Source: Trichaptum fuscoviolaceum
Taxonomy: Eukaryota > Basidiomycota > Agaricomycetes > Hymenochaetales > Trichaptaceae
Direction: 5' to 3'
NCBI GenBank assembly: GCA_910574455.1
Contig: CAJSYZ010000003.1
Span: forward strand, 1,426,001 to 1,490,000
Length of the DNA: 64,000 nucleotides
Numbering within the stretch: position 1 is the stretch's first letter; each line of letters opens with the position of its first letter. The notes below the pieces were generated by a model that was given only the letters and a program-made list of their open reading frames with translations, did not search any database and was not told where the DNA came from. Position numbers and translations under genes: made by a program. Of this stretch, positions 10,826 to 23,235 are shown in pieces.

Positions 10826-13058
10826 ATGTCAACAAACTCAGATGAATGTCCCGAAGATCCTCAAAGACTACTAGTTGACTCTCTCAAACTCGAGAATGCT
10901 CGCTTGTACGCAGAACTGAAACGCGCAAGAATAGACAATTTAAAGCTATCCCATGAGCTTGAACGCGTGAAAAGCGATCGAAATATTCTAGAGCAATATT
11001 CGAACGACCGCGGAAATGATGACTCACGAGACTCCTCTTCAAACACAGTGAGTCTGGATATTCTTCCTTGTCTATTTGGTAATTGGCGAAATTCCCGGGC
11101 CGAATCACTAAGACGTTCATGATCAGTTAGGTGCACAAAGAAAAAGCGAACAGTACTATAACTTTCAGTTACGGAGACTAAAGGCAGATATCAAGATCCT
11201 TGAGAATTATCGAGATGAATTTCACCAGCATCTAGAGAACAATTGCTCCTGCCTGCGGGATGGCGTATCTCAAACAGTCCAACAACAAAATACGTCACTC
11301 CTCGTACCTGTTCGACCTTCACAACCTTTGACGCCTGATCCAGGTATAACGGTTAAGACTGAGGTACTACCCACCTCTTCTTCTTATTAGTCAATATGAA
11401 TGGTTTGATGATAGGCTTCCACGGGATTGGATGGAGAAATTCCAACACAAATTCTACCCCAAGTTAAGCCACCAGCTATGGAAGTACGTGTCTCTTCAGG
11501 CTTTATCTAAACGGAGAAAGTTAATCAAAAAGTGCTGCACAGCATGTAACGGCTGAACGTCAAAATCATCAAATGGGGTGCCCACTGCCTGCCCCGTATA
11601 AAAACACCGGAGACAGACTGAAGCCAAAGAAAGAAGAAGTGATTGACCTACTGCTTTCTTCGGATGACGAAAACGATAAAACCAAGGTGTTTTCGAAAAG
11701 ACACCCAACTAACACTCCGAATGGTCTTCAAAAGACTTCCGATGACCGACCTGGACTGCAGAGGATCAAGACGAATGCAACTCCCCCGGAAAGTCTCACA
11801 AATCATGCTAGAGCCGCCAGCAAAGACAGTGATAACAAGGGCGATGGTCACAGTGTCCCTAGAGCTGCCAAGAGAACATTGTCTTCCCATGCACCGCTCC
11901 GGAACGAGGTTAGCACGATGGACGAGGGCGAACAAAAGCGAGTCTTTCCAGACCAACTGAGACTGGATATGAGTGACGCATCCCCCGCTCAACTCAACTA
12001 TGTAAATCCTCCCTTGATTTCGGATCGTGTTCGAGCTAATCGTCTGCGATTTCCAGCCGCTTCCGAAGAGGTACAATCAAGAGAGCCTTCCCTCCCTCAT
12101 CGTCTCCAACCGAATAACCTCTACTTTCAAGTACTCTGCCATCCGAATCGAAGTAGATGCGGAAGTATTGCAGAGCACCTTCAAGCGCAGTGAATTTGCT
12201 AAATGCTGCGGAGGAAATCCTCAAGAAACCTTTCCGAACGTCCGAAAGGAGCTCGTAGACCAACATGGCTACAAGCGATTCATGTGCGCCGTGCCGGTGT
12301 ACAATCCGTATATCCCGCAGATTCCTGGTGCAGCGGGCTTATATTTCGCTCTCAACGACGACAAGTATTGGCCCCATGAGCGCGAACTAGTGATAGTGAG
12401 GCATGACGGTCCCGATGCGGTGTGGAACGTCATGGGTAACTACGAGATGAAGAAGAGCACGCCTTTGACTCCGCAAGAGTTCAGTATGCTTCCCCAGGAG
12501 GTCAGCCCATCGCATCCTGAATGGCTGAACCGTAGTTGAATGCTTACTTTGCCTTCTATTCACAGGTACAAAGAGGGTGGCTTAAAAGCGTCAAGGAGAC
12601 GAATTGGGGCAAGCCGACCTGTGTCTCCATTTTCCATCGTGCGCTTGAATCCAGAGACCAAAAGAAATCGGAGCTGTCAGACAATGAAGCAGACTTTACC
12701 CCCGCCGAGATTCAAACGAATACAACTATGGAGGATATTGAAAAAGCCTTCATCAGTGGCGAAGAGGTAGTGATCATCTCCGATCCAGATGAAGGATGTC
12801 CGCTTACCTTTGTTTTGCCGATAGAGAATTAATGTTTGGACTATGAGATGCGTAGATTATGACGAGGGGTTCAAACGTCGCATTATACGAGGCCAACGGG
12901 CAGACAGCCAGTCTGTAAACGCGAAGCTTTCGCGTGGGAGAGGTAGAAGATCGGAATCCCCTGACACAGAACCTCCTGCGGAAACACAGAGGCTCAAGCG
13001 CCGTCGAAGGAATGAGAACGACAGTGAATCCCCGGATTTATTAGAACCAAAGGAATGA
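10826..13058 (+). CDS. Coiled-coil protein with C-terminal DUF6697-like domain
   Basis: Function unknown. The N-terminal exon (10826-) encodes a heptad-like coiled coil (LENARLYAELKRARIDNLKL...), followed by a second helical stretch near 11160-11260. A long low-complexity Ser/Lys-rich middle (11570-12060) contains DLLLSSDDEND, resembling a SUMO-interaction motif. The C-terminal third (12130-13058) is globular: FAKCCGGNPQ, MCAVPVYNPYIPQIPGAAGL, WNVMGNYEMKKSTPLTPQEF and VWTMRCVDYDEGFKRR. This order recalls the DUF6697 domain of agaricomycete proteins, assigned here from memory. An apparent stop at 12830 disappears if 12770-12824 is a 55-nt GT-AG intron, joining SGEEV to RINVWTMRCV. The tail is basic and Arg-rich, suggesting nuclear localisation. 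Confidence 0.7.
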
Positions 13059-13175
13059 GGGGATTACAGCATCGCGAAGACGCACGCTCGATGAAGCAGC
13101 TCGTGAAGACTAGATGACATCCTGATTCCAATATTTATATTTTAAAGTATAGTGTTACATAGAAGAAAACAGTAA

Positions 13176-14864
13176 TTACCCCCTTTGAACGATTTCCCAG
13201 TCATGATATTTCCTCCAAAGTATGTCTTTAACAAACTGGCTGAATGTACTCCCGTCCGTTCCTTCTAAACGATGCGCCTTGCCTGCGACAATGGCATCAA
13301 GGAATGGTAATAGATAGCTATGCATCATCAGCCCATCGTAACCGCTCTTCATACGATACAAAGGTGATATTTCATCGGCAAAGTCAGCCAGTACGAAGCT
13401 ACACGGAAACGTGTCGAAGAAGCGGCGAAGGAGTGGGTGGTTGACAGGATCGGAAACGTCGGTAGAAATGAAGAGAGGGACGTTGAATCTTGACAGTAAG
13501 GGGGACTGGTGCCACGGGCGACGACACACGATGCGCGGAACTGATCGTGGAGACAGCTGAGGAAGTGGAGGATGGGGCGTTCGGAGGGCCGCTACGTCTA
13601 TCTTTCGGGTCGGTGGTTGGTTGACAGTTGTGTTGGTCAATTTCGATTCCAGACGGAGCGTCTCGTCTTCACTTAAGCCCATTGTGACATGCACCAACTT
13701 CCACCAGATAAGTCTGGCATTTTTGCTGCCGCGATCCAGGAATTGGCCATCACCGATACGGACATGCGCAGCAACGTATGTGCCACCCATGCTTGATTGA
13801 ATGGAGTCGGCAATCTCTGTGAGAACGCTGTTTGAGAACACCATGCTCTCCCGGACGTCTTTGCGTATCTCCATATTTCGGTGCCGTCGCAGTCGCAGTC
13901 GGGAGGAACCAAACAGGGTGCCGAGCTGGATGAGTCGGTGCGGAAGTTGACCTAGTAACGATATAGATACACTTTCGTTGAAACGCGGACTGGGCATATC
14001 GAATGGATCCGCATCTACAAAGCGAAAGTGGTAGAGTGATTTGTCCTTCACAGAGAATGTATCGTTTGATGTTACGCCTAGATGCTCCTCAAGCCAAGAT
14101 TCAGACATGTCCCACCTCTGTATCAATGAATAGTCCTCCCCCAACGCCGTGATGTTCGCTAGCCAAGCCCAAGGTACCATAGTATATTCAAAGTAGTTCG
14201 TACAGTCGACTGGCAAGGAGATCCAAGAAGCTACATCGGCGCAATGCATCAACTTGTCCTTCCCAGAGGTTGACACGACATCGTAAAGATGGTCGAAGGG
14301 GAAGTAGCTCGTTATCCCTTTCCCGAGCCTGGCAGGAGGCATAAGAAGTGTTCGATTAAGTAGCCGAGCCATAATGAGAGCATTCTCCAAGGCAATGCGT
14401 TGATTATGAAAACCACTATGTGGTAGATAAGATAGGTATCTCGCAGATGGGTCGACAGGAGAGTCAAGCTCGAACTCGACGACTTGTAAAGCATCAGACA
14501 CGGTTTCCGGAGATCGAGTAGTTATAACATCCCACCTCGTTGAGTAAAGATAGTACGCAGACGCAAAGCAGAATACAGTCGTCATCATGAGACAGACAAT
14601 CAAGACTCCCAAGCGCTTCTCGAAGACAGACAAACGGCTCGTGTTTCCTTGTAATCGTCGTATTCGAAGTTTTGACGGTGATCTTTTCATTGAGTGGATT
14701 CTATACGCCCCTTTCTCCATAGAAACCGAAGGAGAAGATTGTGAATGTCGCATAGATGATGAACGCATCTGGTTTGAAGTAGGTGGAAGGTGGGATGAGA
14801 AAAGTGTAACCAAAGAACCAGACAGTTTGATTGGCTGTTTGTACGTGTTTGGTAGCATTGCCAA
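13176..14864 (-). CDS. GDP-fucose protein O-fucosyltransferase-like type II membrane protein
   Basis: A single 562-codon frame without introns, unlike its neighbours. A single transmembrane helix at residues 85-107 follows a basic cytoplasmic region, as in Golgi/ER type II glycosyltransferases. The luminal part carries the O-FucT donor-site signature HSGFHNQR (149-156), the second motif HVRIGDG (367-373), and ISTDVSDPVNHPLLRRFF near the C-terminus. Fungal homologues are abundant and mostly uncharacterised, so the acceptor cannot be named. Several Met codons (1, 3, 33, 38, 49, 59) could start the protein. Met33 or Met38 would keep the start further from the palindromic repeat that lies just upstream. 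Confidence 0.78.
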   Translation of the reverse strand: MAMLPNTYKQPIKLSGSLVTLFSSHLPPTSNQMRSSSMRHSQSSPSVSMEKGAYRIHSMKRSPSKLRIRRLQGNTSRLSVFEKRLGVLIVCLMMTTVFCFASAYYLYSTRWDVITTRSPETVSDALQVVEFELDSPVDPSARYLSYLPHSGFHNQRIALENALIMARLLNRTLLMPPARLGKGITSYFPFDHLYDVVSTSGKDKLMHCADVASWISLPVDCTNYFEYTMVPWAWLANITALGEDYSLIQRWDMSESWLEEHLGVTSNDTFSVKDKSLYHFRFVDADPFDMPSPRFNESVSISLLGQLPHRLIQLGTLFGSSRLRLRRHRNMEIRKDVRESMVFSNSVLTEIADSIQSSMGGTYVAAHVRIGDGQFLDRGSKNARLIWWKLVHVTMGLSEDETLRLESKLTNTTVNQPPTRKIDVAALRTPHPPLPQLSPRSVPRIVCRRPWHQSPLLSRFNVPLFISTDVSDPVNHPLLRRFFDTFPCSFVLADFADEISPLYRMKSGYDGLMMHSYLLPFLDAIVAGKAHRLEGTDGSTFSQFVKDILWRKYHDWEIVQRG

Positions 14865-14889
14865 CTTGAAGAGCCAGTGCCTTCAAGTT

Positions 14890-15123
14890 CATCCTCCTTC
14901 CCAGGGCACCCATTGAGCTCTAATCTCTCACGTTGTACTTAGTATATCTGGCGCCGCATGTAATTACCAAATTAGTCTAAGAACAAATAAACCAAACTTT
15001 AGAAAAACAAAGTACAAAGTGAGAGATTAGAGCTCAACTTTCAAAGTTTGGTTTATTTGCGCATTTACTAATTTGGTAGCTACATGTGGCGTGGACGTCA
15101 ATGAGACCCTGGGAAGGAGGATG
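14890..15123. repeat. Imperfect palindromic element between two divergent genes
   Basis: A 17-bp perfect inverted repeat (catcctccttcccaggg at 14890-14906 and its complement at 15107-15123) bounds about 235 bp. Inside, two further blocks recur inverted: one around 14915-14945 versus 15010-15038 (gagctctaatctctcac), the other around 14955-15000 versus 15041-15095 (accaaattag, aaataaaccaaacttt). The order outer-A-B-A'-B'-outer' is compatible with a small MITE-like element altered by nested duplication. It occupies the upstream region of the fucosyltransferase gene. No target duplication was identified. Confidence 0.65.
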
Positions 15124-15530
15124 CTTCAAGTTGAGCTTTCACTCTTTCTTTCCATGTTACCACTACTAGCTTATACTGGCACTATTCAACATTTGCTAAA
15201 ATTTGTCTACAAAAGTCTGGATGCTAACTTGACATGTATATGCCAGCCTTGATGATGTCAACATCTCTTCTTGTTGACCGATCACCGAGGCTTTGACTAC
15301 CGACTAGCGAGGCTGGGTTTGGCTGGCACCGGCACTTTTCACAATACCAGCCCCGTAATGATATCTAGCCTAACTGCAGTCAGCTCGAGCTGAATATGTG
15401 GACCTAGACCTGAAGTAGCTTTTGCTATAAAACTACCTTGGCCCTGAATATATCTGTCGTGTGCTCTCATTTCTCTCCACTTCACGTTTCGGAACGGACG
15501 CTCGGACAGGCCTCGAGAGCCTTCTCTACG

Positions 15531-16729
15531 ATGCGCGCGGAAGTCGTTTTTAGTGCTGATACCTCCCCAATGATCGCTGAGGTTCCTTCTCCTGCAAGCA
15601 CGGAAACATGCGAAACACTCTCGGAGGCTCAGAGGTCGGACTTTTGGTTCAAGGACGGGAACGTCATTCTCATGGCAGGAAATGTTGCATTCAAAGTGCA
15701 CAGAGGGAACTTGGAGCGACATTCAGAAATCTTCCGGGACATGTTATCCATCCCTCAACCCCCTGACGCTGAGACTTTCGAGGATTGTCCACTCATCGAG
15801 CTACATGACTCACCTATGGATCTTTGGCATCTGTTGAGAGCTATCTATGACGGACTGTATGTTCTTATTATTTACCCGCTTCTCAGCTTTGCTAACGGTG
15901 CAGGAAAAGATACTTCAAGCAGCTGTCCGCCTCTGACTTCCGGACTATATCATCTGTTCTCAGGCTATCTACTAAATACTTCTTCGACCATCTGCGAGAG
16001 CGCTGCTTCAATCGACTATCAATCGACTGGCCTTCGGCCCTGGGTGCTTGGGACTCACGCGAATTCGAGGCCACAGATGTCTTCGGTCGGTACAACCCCC
16101 GAACGCGGTTCGCCCATCCGATCCTCGTCATCAACTTCGCTCGTGAAATGCAAATTAATCACCTCCTACCTTGCGCTTTCTACGATCTCTGCAGATACGG
16201 CCCTTCGAAGATAGTCGCTGGTATCGTACGCACGCAACTTGACGACCGAGGGCGACCTGTTAGCCCAGGCCCGAATGGCGAGGCTCCTGCCATCATGCTG
16301 AGCCATACGGATATGCACACTGCCCTCGTCGGGCGTGAGCGCGCACAGCGTGCCGTGGCTAGCTTTATCGAGGATGAGCTGAGTAGTCGAGATGTCGCAG
16401 CCGATTGCCACAACCGGGAGGTAGACGACGGACGTGTCTGCCGCGAAGCATACTATTATATTATGCTCAACCTTCTTCGCTCGATCTCGGGACTCGCAAA
16501 CGGCCGGGATTGTGACCCTCTCTTTACGCTTGCTCAGGCGGGGGAGATGATGCATCGCACCGACTTCACGGATGGGACTCAGTTCTGCAGCCTCAAGATA
16601 TGTGCTGCGTGCAAAATGGACTTCGCGCATGCTATTAAGGCAGCCCGTGAACGAGTGTGGTCACAGGTCCCCTCATGGTTCGGGATGCGCGGCTTCGACG
16701 GGGAACCCATACAGGAGTTTGATTCGTGA
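15531..16729 (+). CDS. BTB/POZ domain protein
   Basis: Protein-interaction protein of a large basidiomycete BTB family, whose members often serve as adaptors. Start at 15531 (MRAEVVFSAD). The BTB fold opens with SDFWFKDGNVILMAGNVAFKVHRGNLERHSEIFRDML (residues about 37-72), and continues to the helix before the only intron (about 15859-15903, splitting a Leu codon at YDGL/KRYFKQL). The rest is helical (REMQINHLLPCAFYDLCRYGP, FCSLKICAACKMDFAHAIKAARERVW) and resembles the C-terminal part of other agaricomycete BTB proteins. No DNA-binding or kelch domain was seen. Partner and pathway are unknown. Confidence 0.82.
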
Positions 16730-16967
16730 CTAGAACTGACTTAGACTGTTGCTCTGTTCTTCTTGCTCTGTTGCCAATTCGTTTTGCTGTCTTGTGCTGT
16801 GGAAATGCTTTACTTTCACTGGGGTCTCATGTGTTGTGGATGGCTTTTCTCTGGGACTTTATTACGGACAATCTTGGGTAATTATGCGCTGCTATCTAAT
16901 GTACATCTTTGCAACTATTTATAACCCAATGTCAGCCGCAATATGGTGGCATAATATAGGTTTAATG

Positions 16968-18535
16968 TCATGAATACTCCTTCTGAACAAACTTCGCAAT
17001 AGTCTGTAATTGAATATTTGATGTGCCCTCATAAATAGCACCCTGTGCAACTGTATCAGTCATGAAGTAAGAAACAAGAAAAGGCATACTTACAATCTTT
17101 GAGTCCCTCCAATACTTCTCAATGCCCGTCTCTCTCGTGAAGCCGACTCCACCCGCCCACTCGATTGCATTGCCGCTGACCCTCTGCGCGACCTGGCTTG
17201 CCAGCAATTTTGCCATGGCTGCCTCCTTGACGAAACTCTTTCCTTCTTCCTTCCGCCGCGCAGCGTTGTATGTCATCAGTCGCGCAGCGGCGATGTCTGT
17301 CGCTGCCTGGGCAATCTGGAATTGCATGCCCTGGAATGTGCCGACCGGCTGGCCAAATTGCACTCTTTGATACGTATATGGCACGGCTTTGTCGAATGCT
17401 CCTTGGGCGAGACCAATCATCTGTGCTGCGATACCGATCCGACCTAACAAATAAATGTTTCAGTTTCGAGTAATATCAAATGGCAATAATGTTTACCTTC
17501 GTTCAAACATTCAATGGCGATCTATAACATTTTAAATTCAAGTTTAATATAAGCGAATCTTCGTGAACTTACCTTGTACCCTTCCCCAATGCCACCAATG
17601 ACATTCTCCGCTGGGACCTTCAAATCGTCGAAATTGAGTGTACATGTCGAAGATGCACGGATGCCGAGCTTCTGCTCCTTCTTTGCAATCTGGATACCCA
17701 TATCCTTTGTTGCAATAAAGCATGTGATGCCCTTGTAACCCTTGCTCGGGTCTACATTTGCGAAAATGAGGAAGACCTCCGCCTCATACGAGTTCGTTAT
17801 CCACATCTTCGAGCCGTTGATAATCCAGTGGTCTCCCTCCTTCTTTGCACGCGTTTGTAATGCAAATGCATCGGATCCAGAAGCCGGTTCGGAGAGACAG
17901 AAGGAGCCGACGCTGCCCTCGGAAAGCATCGTCAGATACTTCTCCTTCTGCTCCTTCGTGCCCCGCGAACGAATGATGGTGTTTACGAGAGTGTTGTGCA
18001 CATCGCACAAGACCGAGACCGACGGGTCGACCTTCGCCAGTTCTTCGATAGCAATGATTGCAGACGTGAAGGAGGACTCGGCTCCTCCATAATCTGAAGG
18101 CGTTTCGATTGCCATGAGCTGCATATAATCTCAGTAAACTAATCTGAATGGTATCTGAAACACGTACACCCTGCTCAAATAGCCCCTTTATGATTTCTGG
18201 ATCCATCATCTCGTTCTCATCCATCTCCCGCACTTTGGGTCCTACTACCTCGGTCGCAAAGCGTCGTACTAAAGAGTGTCAGGCTACATCATCTAAACTG
18301 CAGCTTGGTGGCTTACCAGACTCTTGCAGCATAAGTTCCTCATCTGTGAAGGTGTCCAATGAATTCAATCTCCCTTCTGACAGGGCCACCCTCGACGTGG
18401 AGAAGGCTCGCCATGCCTTAGCACTGAGAGAAACTGAGTTCGCGCCGATCCAATGAGACTAATAAGTTGGAAATACCTCGACACCTTCGGTATTTTCGAT
18501 GCTCTGCATGCACGAAGAGTAGCTGAACGCAGCAT
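16968..18535 (-). CDS. Short/branched-chain acyl-CoA dehydrogenase, mitochondrial
   Basis: FAD-dependent dehydrogenase that makes 2-enoyl-CoA from short or branched acyl-CoA (isoleucine, valine or fatty-acid breakdown) in the matrix. The start at 18535 gives an Arg/Ser-rich presequence ([18 protein letters not shown]), joined by a short intron to [11 protein letters not shown]. Conserved segments: [33 protein letters not shown], the flavin/substrate site near [15 protein letters not shown], and the catalytic-base segment [14 protein letters not shown] close to the C-terminus (about 17000). The wording matches the ACADSB group more closely than isovaleryl- or glutaryl-CoA dehydrogenases. At least five introns were resolved by frame. 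It is divergent from Arl2 with 169 bp between start codons. Confidence 0.92.
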
Positions 18536-18704
18536 CTTGGACGTCAGAAAGCTATAATGCCTTGAAAGCTGAAGATGGTGGAGGCTTAAAAGCAACTAGC
18601 AAGATCCGGACTTCGGTCATTGTATATAGTAAGTAGTAAGAGGCGAATTTCACATGCGAAGAGCCTCATTTGTCTCGACTAACACTCGACTTCATACCAT
18701 CACG

Positions 18705-19525
18705 ATGGGCCTCCTCACCGTTATTCGCAAAAACAGGATGAAGGAGAAGGAAATGCGGGTTCTCTTTCTGTAACAAAATGTCCATTCAATCCCATTCTCA
18801 AAGGTCTCATTGAGGATGAAAGTGGACTTGACAACGCGGGGAAGACGACGATCCTCAAGAAATTGAATGGCGAAGATGTTATGTCTGTTAGTCCTACGTT
18901 GGGCTTCAACATCAAAACCTTCGTCCATGGGCGGTAAGTGCAATGTCTATGTTCTGCTTGATAGAACCTAACAGCATAACAGATATACGCTGAATATCTG
19001 TATGTACCAAACGCCTTCCTGGATGAGTCTTGCTTGCTGAGAAAGAAACGAAGGGGATGTTGGCGGACAAAGGACACTACGACCTTATTGGCGAAACTAT
19101 TTTGAACAAACGGACGCGATTGTGTGGGTGGTAGACTCAGGAGACAGACTGCGTGTTCAAGATTGTAAAGATGAGTTGCACAAGCTATTGACGGAGGACG
19201 TAGGTGATGATACCCTCAATGTGTGTCTGGGTGGCTTATCCTGCTTTAGAGACTAACAGGTGCCTCTTTGCTCATCTTCGCCAACAAGCAAGATATCCAA
19301 GGCGCGCTCTCAGAAGCTGATATCCGCGATGCTCTCGACTTGGTGAACATCAAGTCGCACAATTGGCGAATTCTCCCGTGTAGCGCAATGACGGGCAAGA
19401 ACATTGTGGAAGGATTAGACTGGGTCGTGAATGACGTTGCACAGCGATTATATTACGCGACAACAGTCGTGGAGGAGACTGCGAACCATAGTGTACCGGC
19501 GCTTTCAATGTCCGGAACTTCATGA
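18705..19525 (+). CDS. ARL2: ADP-ribosylation factor-like GTPase Arl2
   Basis: Small GTPase that works with tubulin-folding cofactors, affecting microtubule assembly (CIN4 in budding yeast, Alp41 in fission yeast). The ATG at 18705 gives [16 protein letters not shown], matching the Arl2 N-terminus, with Gly2 in place. After a 53-nt intron the P-loop reads [19 protein letters not shown] is switch I, WDVGGQ (assembled over an intron near 19050) is switch II, and NKQD (about 19285) is the guanine-specificity motif. Four introns give one continuous frame. C-terminal to the G domain is a short extra tail ([11 protein letters not shown]...), about 20 residues beyond typical Arl2. Confidence 0.94.
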
Positions 19526-20041
19526 TTGCATTGATATTGTGATGAATGACTTGACTCTCGCTTGTAGGAAGGCACTTGCCTTTGTATGATGGGATCCTAA
19601 TTATCCAACTCATTTTTTCTGTGCGCAAGCTTCCATTCTTCAAGACCGTTGGATCGCCCGATACGATCATGTCTCTTGACTTGCTTTCCTCCGCGATAGT
19701 CAGCGCTCATTCACCACCAGCAACCGATATCTACTTCTCATGGGCGTATACCTTCTAAATCTCGGGAAGGTGAGACGGTGTGTTCGGGAAACCGAATCTA
19801 ACGGGGTATCCACCCTTATCAGGTGCGCCGAGCAACGCTGTGTTAGAAAATACGATAGAAAGACTTATTCAACTTGAAAGCTCCACTTGAAATGAATGCT
19901 AGGCGAGATAGCTGCTATGTGTTTGGCCTTTTCACTGGAATTGCGGCCTCATCTTGGAAAACTATCCTGTACGAGTGAGAACATCTCGTCGGAGCTAGGT
20001 TGTAACTCGGGTTCCTGACTATGCAATCCGCGAAATGCACG
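19526..20041. other. Intergenic region before the P450 duplication
   Basis: No supported gene. Open frames here are short and lack recognisable motifs. This is the junction between the conserved block and the duplicated accessory region. Confidence 0.4.
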
Positions 20042-23000
20042 CCCACCGAAAATACCTATGGTTGAAGAAGGAATGCCTCTCAACAATCTACAATCGAACT
20101 CCACATTATCCTCTGTGGAACCGCGTGTGCCAAGAGCTACAAGACACGGACAATATTCGTCAGTACTTGCCGCTGACTCCGAATGCTCTGCTAAGCATTC
20201 GAAGGACTATTTTCATTTAAAAGCTCTAGGCCTAGCTATGATGAACCTCTCCACTTGCCCAATCTTCCCCACGACGGATGGTGGCGACAAACCTACTCTA
20301 CACCTCGCCTTCTATTTCCCCAAGTCCTATGTCCGTTCCGGCGTCCGGCGAATTCGAAAGGCGCCTTATTAAACCTTTGTGTGATGATCTAGATGTCAAA
20401 TTCCAAATGGAGCGCCTTCTCATCGTGGTGCCAACCGATAAACTATGTTCTCGGAAACTTTTGAGGTCAACGATGAAAAGACTTGAATAGCCCATCAGAA
20501 TTTCTCCCCGAATACGTCTGGCAACTAAGTGAGTTTATAGACATTTCAACTTATCATTGTGCTTGTTAATGTTCTCCTCTCGCCCCTGCTTTATCGTATT
20601 CAACGGTACCATATATTCAAACTATCTTGAAGGCTCTGCATACAGGCTTCGTATGTGCCTCGGATCACACGAATACCGCAACTCACATGAAGCTTCTCCT
20701 GGCAGCCATAACATTCTCTGTGTCATTGATCGGTCGCCGGCACGTCAAGAATCCCGTAGTCTTATCGCTCCTCATTATGAGGCCTCGACACGGCCCCAAA
20801 GAAATCAATTGCATGAAGCTTTTTACGAGGTGGAGACCGACTACTCCGTTGGCGTCCTAATCATGAAGTATAAAGCTTCGCCTTCGTCAAGTACAGAAAC
20901 TACTCCAATGTCTCCGATAAGAGCAGCACTGTTCTACAGCCCTATGCTACCTCTTCTGATCCTAGTGATAGGGCTAGGAGGGGTGATCTACAGTCAATCC
21001 CGCACATTCTCGCTGAAGGCTAGGACAACGAAATTGTTGGGCCCGCTTGCGTCAAGTTGGCTCTTTGGCGTGCTGAGGGAGCTGGACCGCGAAGAGTCAG
21101 GCATCCTTTATGAAAGATGGGCGGAAAGATTCGGCCCTGCCTATCAAATTCCAGGAGCTTTTGGGTGTCCCCGCGTTGTTCTCTTCGATCCCAGGGCTAT
21201 CTCGCACTTCTTTTCCAAAGATACATATGGGTATGTGCACCAAGCCAACCGAAAGAAGCTGATTGAACAACTGGTAATCCCAAACCTATTTTTCGAAGTC
21301 AACTGCTTAGCTGACGAGTCGTATAGGCAGGAAGAAGCTTATTCTGGGCGGAAGGCGATATACATAGAAGGTCTTCTACGTTATTATCTTTAGCAACTAG
21401 TTACTCAAGTGGATTAGGCAACGTAAGATATTGGCGCCGTCTTTCAGCAGTTCAGCCATTCGGGGATACATGCCTATGTTCTACGATGCTGCATATAAGG
21501 TCAGTTGGCATGAATTCAATGACTCTGCTCTTCTTGCTGAAAAGGGAATCACTAGATGAAGAGCTCGTGGGATACGGCCCTTGGGACGTCGCAGAACTCT
21601 GAAATCGTAATCGATATCCAGGAATGGTACAAATTTCCATTATCATCCGGTTGATGAAAACTTACCAACAATTTATATTACTAATTTGCGATAGGTTCGA
21701 CCGTGCTACTCTAGATATCATTGGGAAGGCTGGCTTTGAACATGATTTCGGCTCCCTCGACGGTCATGATTCAGATGTTGCCAAGCTCTTTGAGTACCTT
21801 GGAGAGGCTAAGCCATCCAAGCTCTCGACTTTGCTTTCTCTGTTGTCGACGGTCTTGCCATTCCTCCAGGATCTACCGACAAAGAGAACACGTCTCATAC
21901 AAAACCTGAACTTCAGTATGGGTAAAGTCGCCGAGAATCTAATCGAGAGAAGCCACAAGGAATCGGAATTCGAAATTTTCGGTGCCTCAAGCATCAAGTC
22001 TGTCATTGGAGCACTTCGTGAGTACATAACTCCAATCTTAGCCATCTTAGTTCGACTTATATACATAAATTATGGTACGTCTCATAGTCAAAGCAGGGAG
22101 TTCAAAGAACCAGGGTCTTTCCGAGGGGGAGGTTTTATCTCAGGTACGTGGGCTTAATCGTGAATCATGGATTTGTTAGACAAGGTGTTTTCAGATAAAG
22201 CTATTAATCCTAGCCGGCTACGAAACGTCTTCAAGTGAGTTATAGTACCATAGACCCTGATGTTTAAACTCACAAGCTCTTTAGTTGCCCTCACTGTCTG
22301 TCGCTGTTCTTCCATTGTAATGCGATTGTCCCGAGTAACGCTAACTTGACTGTAGTGGATCGCCATTGAACTCGCTCGCCATCCGCAAAAGCAGGTACGG
22401 CTTCAAGAAGAACTGTCCAAATACTCGGATACGGATCCAACGTACGACAACTTTCAAAGCGACCTTCCATACCTTGACAGCGTGATCCAAGAGACTTTGC
22501 GCCTTCATCCGCCCTTGGTTGAGACGTTCAGAATTGTACGTCCTCTATCAATTGTTGAGCTACTAAAAGACCCTAAAAGACCTGTTAGGCTTCGGAAGAC
22601 GATATTATCCCACTCTCGGTACCCATATTGACAGCAAATGGTGAAGAAACGAACAGTCTCCGTGTCACGCGCGGAACACCTGTTGTAGTTCCAATTCAAG
22701 CAATCGGATGTTCTGCAGCAATTTGGGGCCCAAGTGCCAGAGAGTTCATCCCAGAGAGGTGGCTAGATAATAGGTCTGGACTGACTACGAAAGCAACAGA
22801 GTTTCAGGGTTTCCACCATATCTTGTCCTTCTCAGACGGACAGAGGATCTGCCTTGGCAAGTTGTTTGCATTTACGGAGATAAAGGTAAGTAGAAGGACG
22901 TACATTAGATCCTGAACTCATCTTTATACGATAGGCGATAATCTCCGTGATCTATCGCAACTACTCCGTTTCCTTGCGCGATGGCCCGGAAGCAGAACTA

Positions 23001-23235
23001 GAGATGTTCAGGACTGTTCTCCCTCGTCCGAGAGTAAGAGGGGTACAATATGAGACAGTGCTAGTGCGAATGCGTCGCATATCAGAGTAGCCCTCTGATA
23101 CTAAGCTGATAGATTGAAGATATCTGTACTATGTTGTTTAGTGTAATTCAACGATTCTTTCCTTTTGCTAATTTTGATGCTGCAAATCATCCGCCGATCA
23201 TTCATAAAACTCCGTCCGGGAAATACCGGGATTGC
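20042..23235 (+). repeat. Direct segmental duplication, copy 1 (P450 gene plus flanks)
   Basis: About 3.2 kb that recurs in the same orientation at roughly 37,611-40,785. Shared landmarks include the upstream phrases ccgctgactccgaatgctct and aaggactattttcat, the whole P450 exon-intron pattern, and a downstream stretch ending near ccgtccgggaaatacc. Divergence is moderate except for one nearly identical 220-bp tract. Upstream homology of over 800 bp means the promoter was duplicated with the gene. Confidence 0.85.
20908..23090 (+). CDS. Cytochrome P450 monooxygenase (copy 1)
   Basis: Haem-thiolate monooxygenase, ER-anchored. The start at 20908 gives an N-terminal membrane anchor (LLILVIGLGGVIY) then the hinge KLLGPLASSWLFGV. 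Exons join as: C-helix region SLFWAEGDIHRRQRKILAPSF; I-helix LILAGYETSS (about 22205-22235); ETLR of the ExxR motif (about 22490); PERW (about 22755); and the haem loop FSDGQRICLG (about 22832-22860), matching FxxGxRxCxG. The stop is at 23090. About ten short introns all restore one frame, so the gene looks intact. It is closely related to the P450 at 38,443 and more distantly to the one at 50,020-52,193. Substrate unknown; no biosynthetic partner genes were seen nearby. Confidence 0.92.

Noticed and set aside
12770..12843. Apparent premature stop and frameshift at the end of the DUF6697-like gene
   Set aside because: A 55-nt GT-AG intron at 12,770-12,824 restores the frame into RINVWTMRCVDYDEGF.
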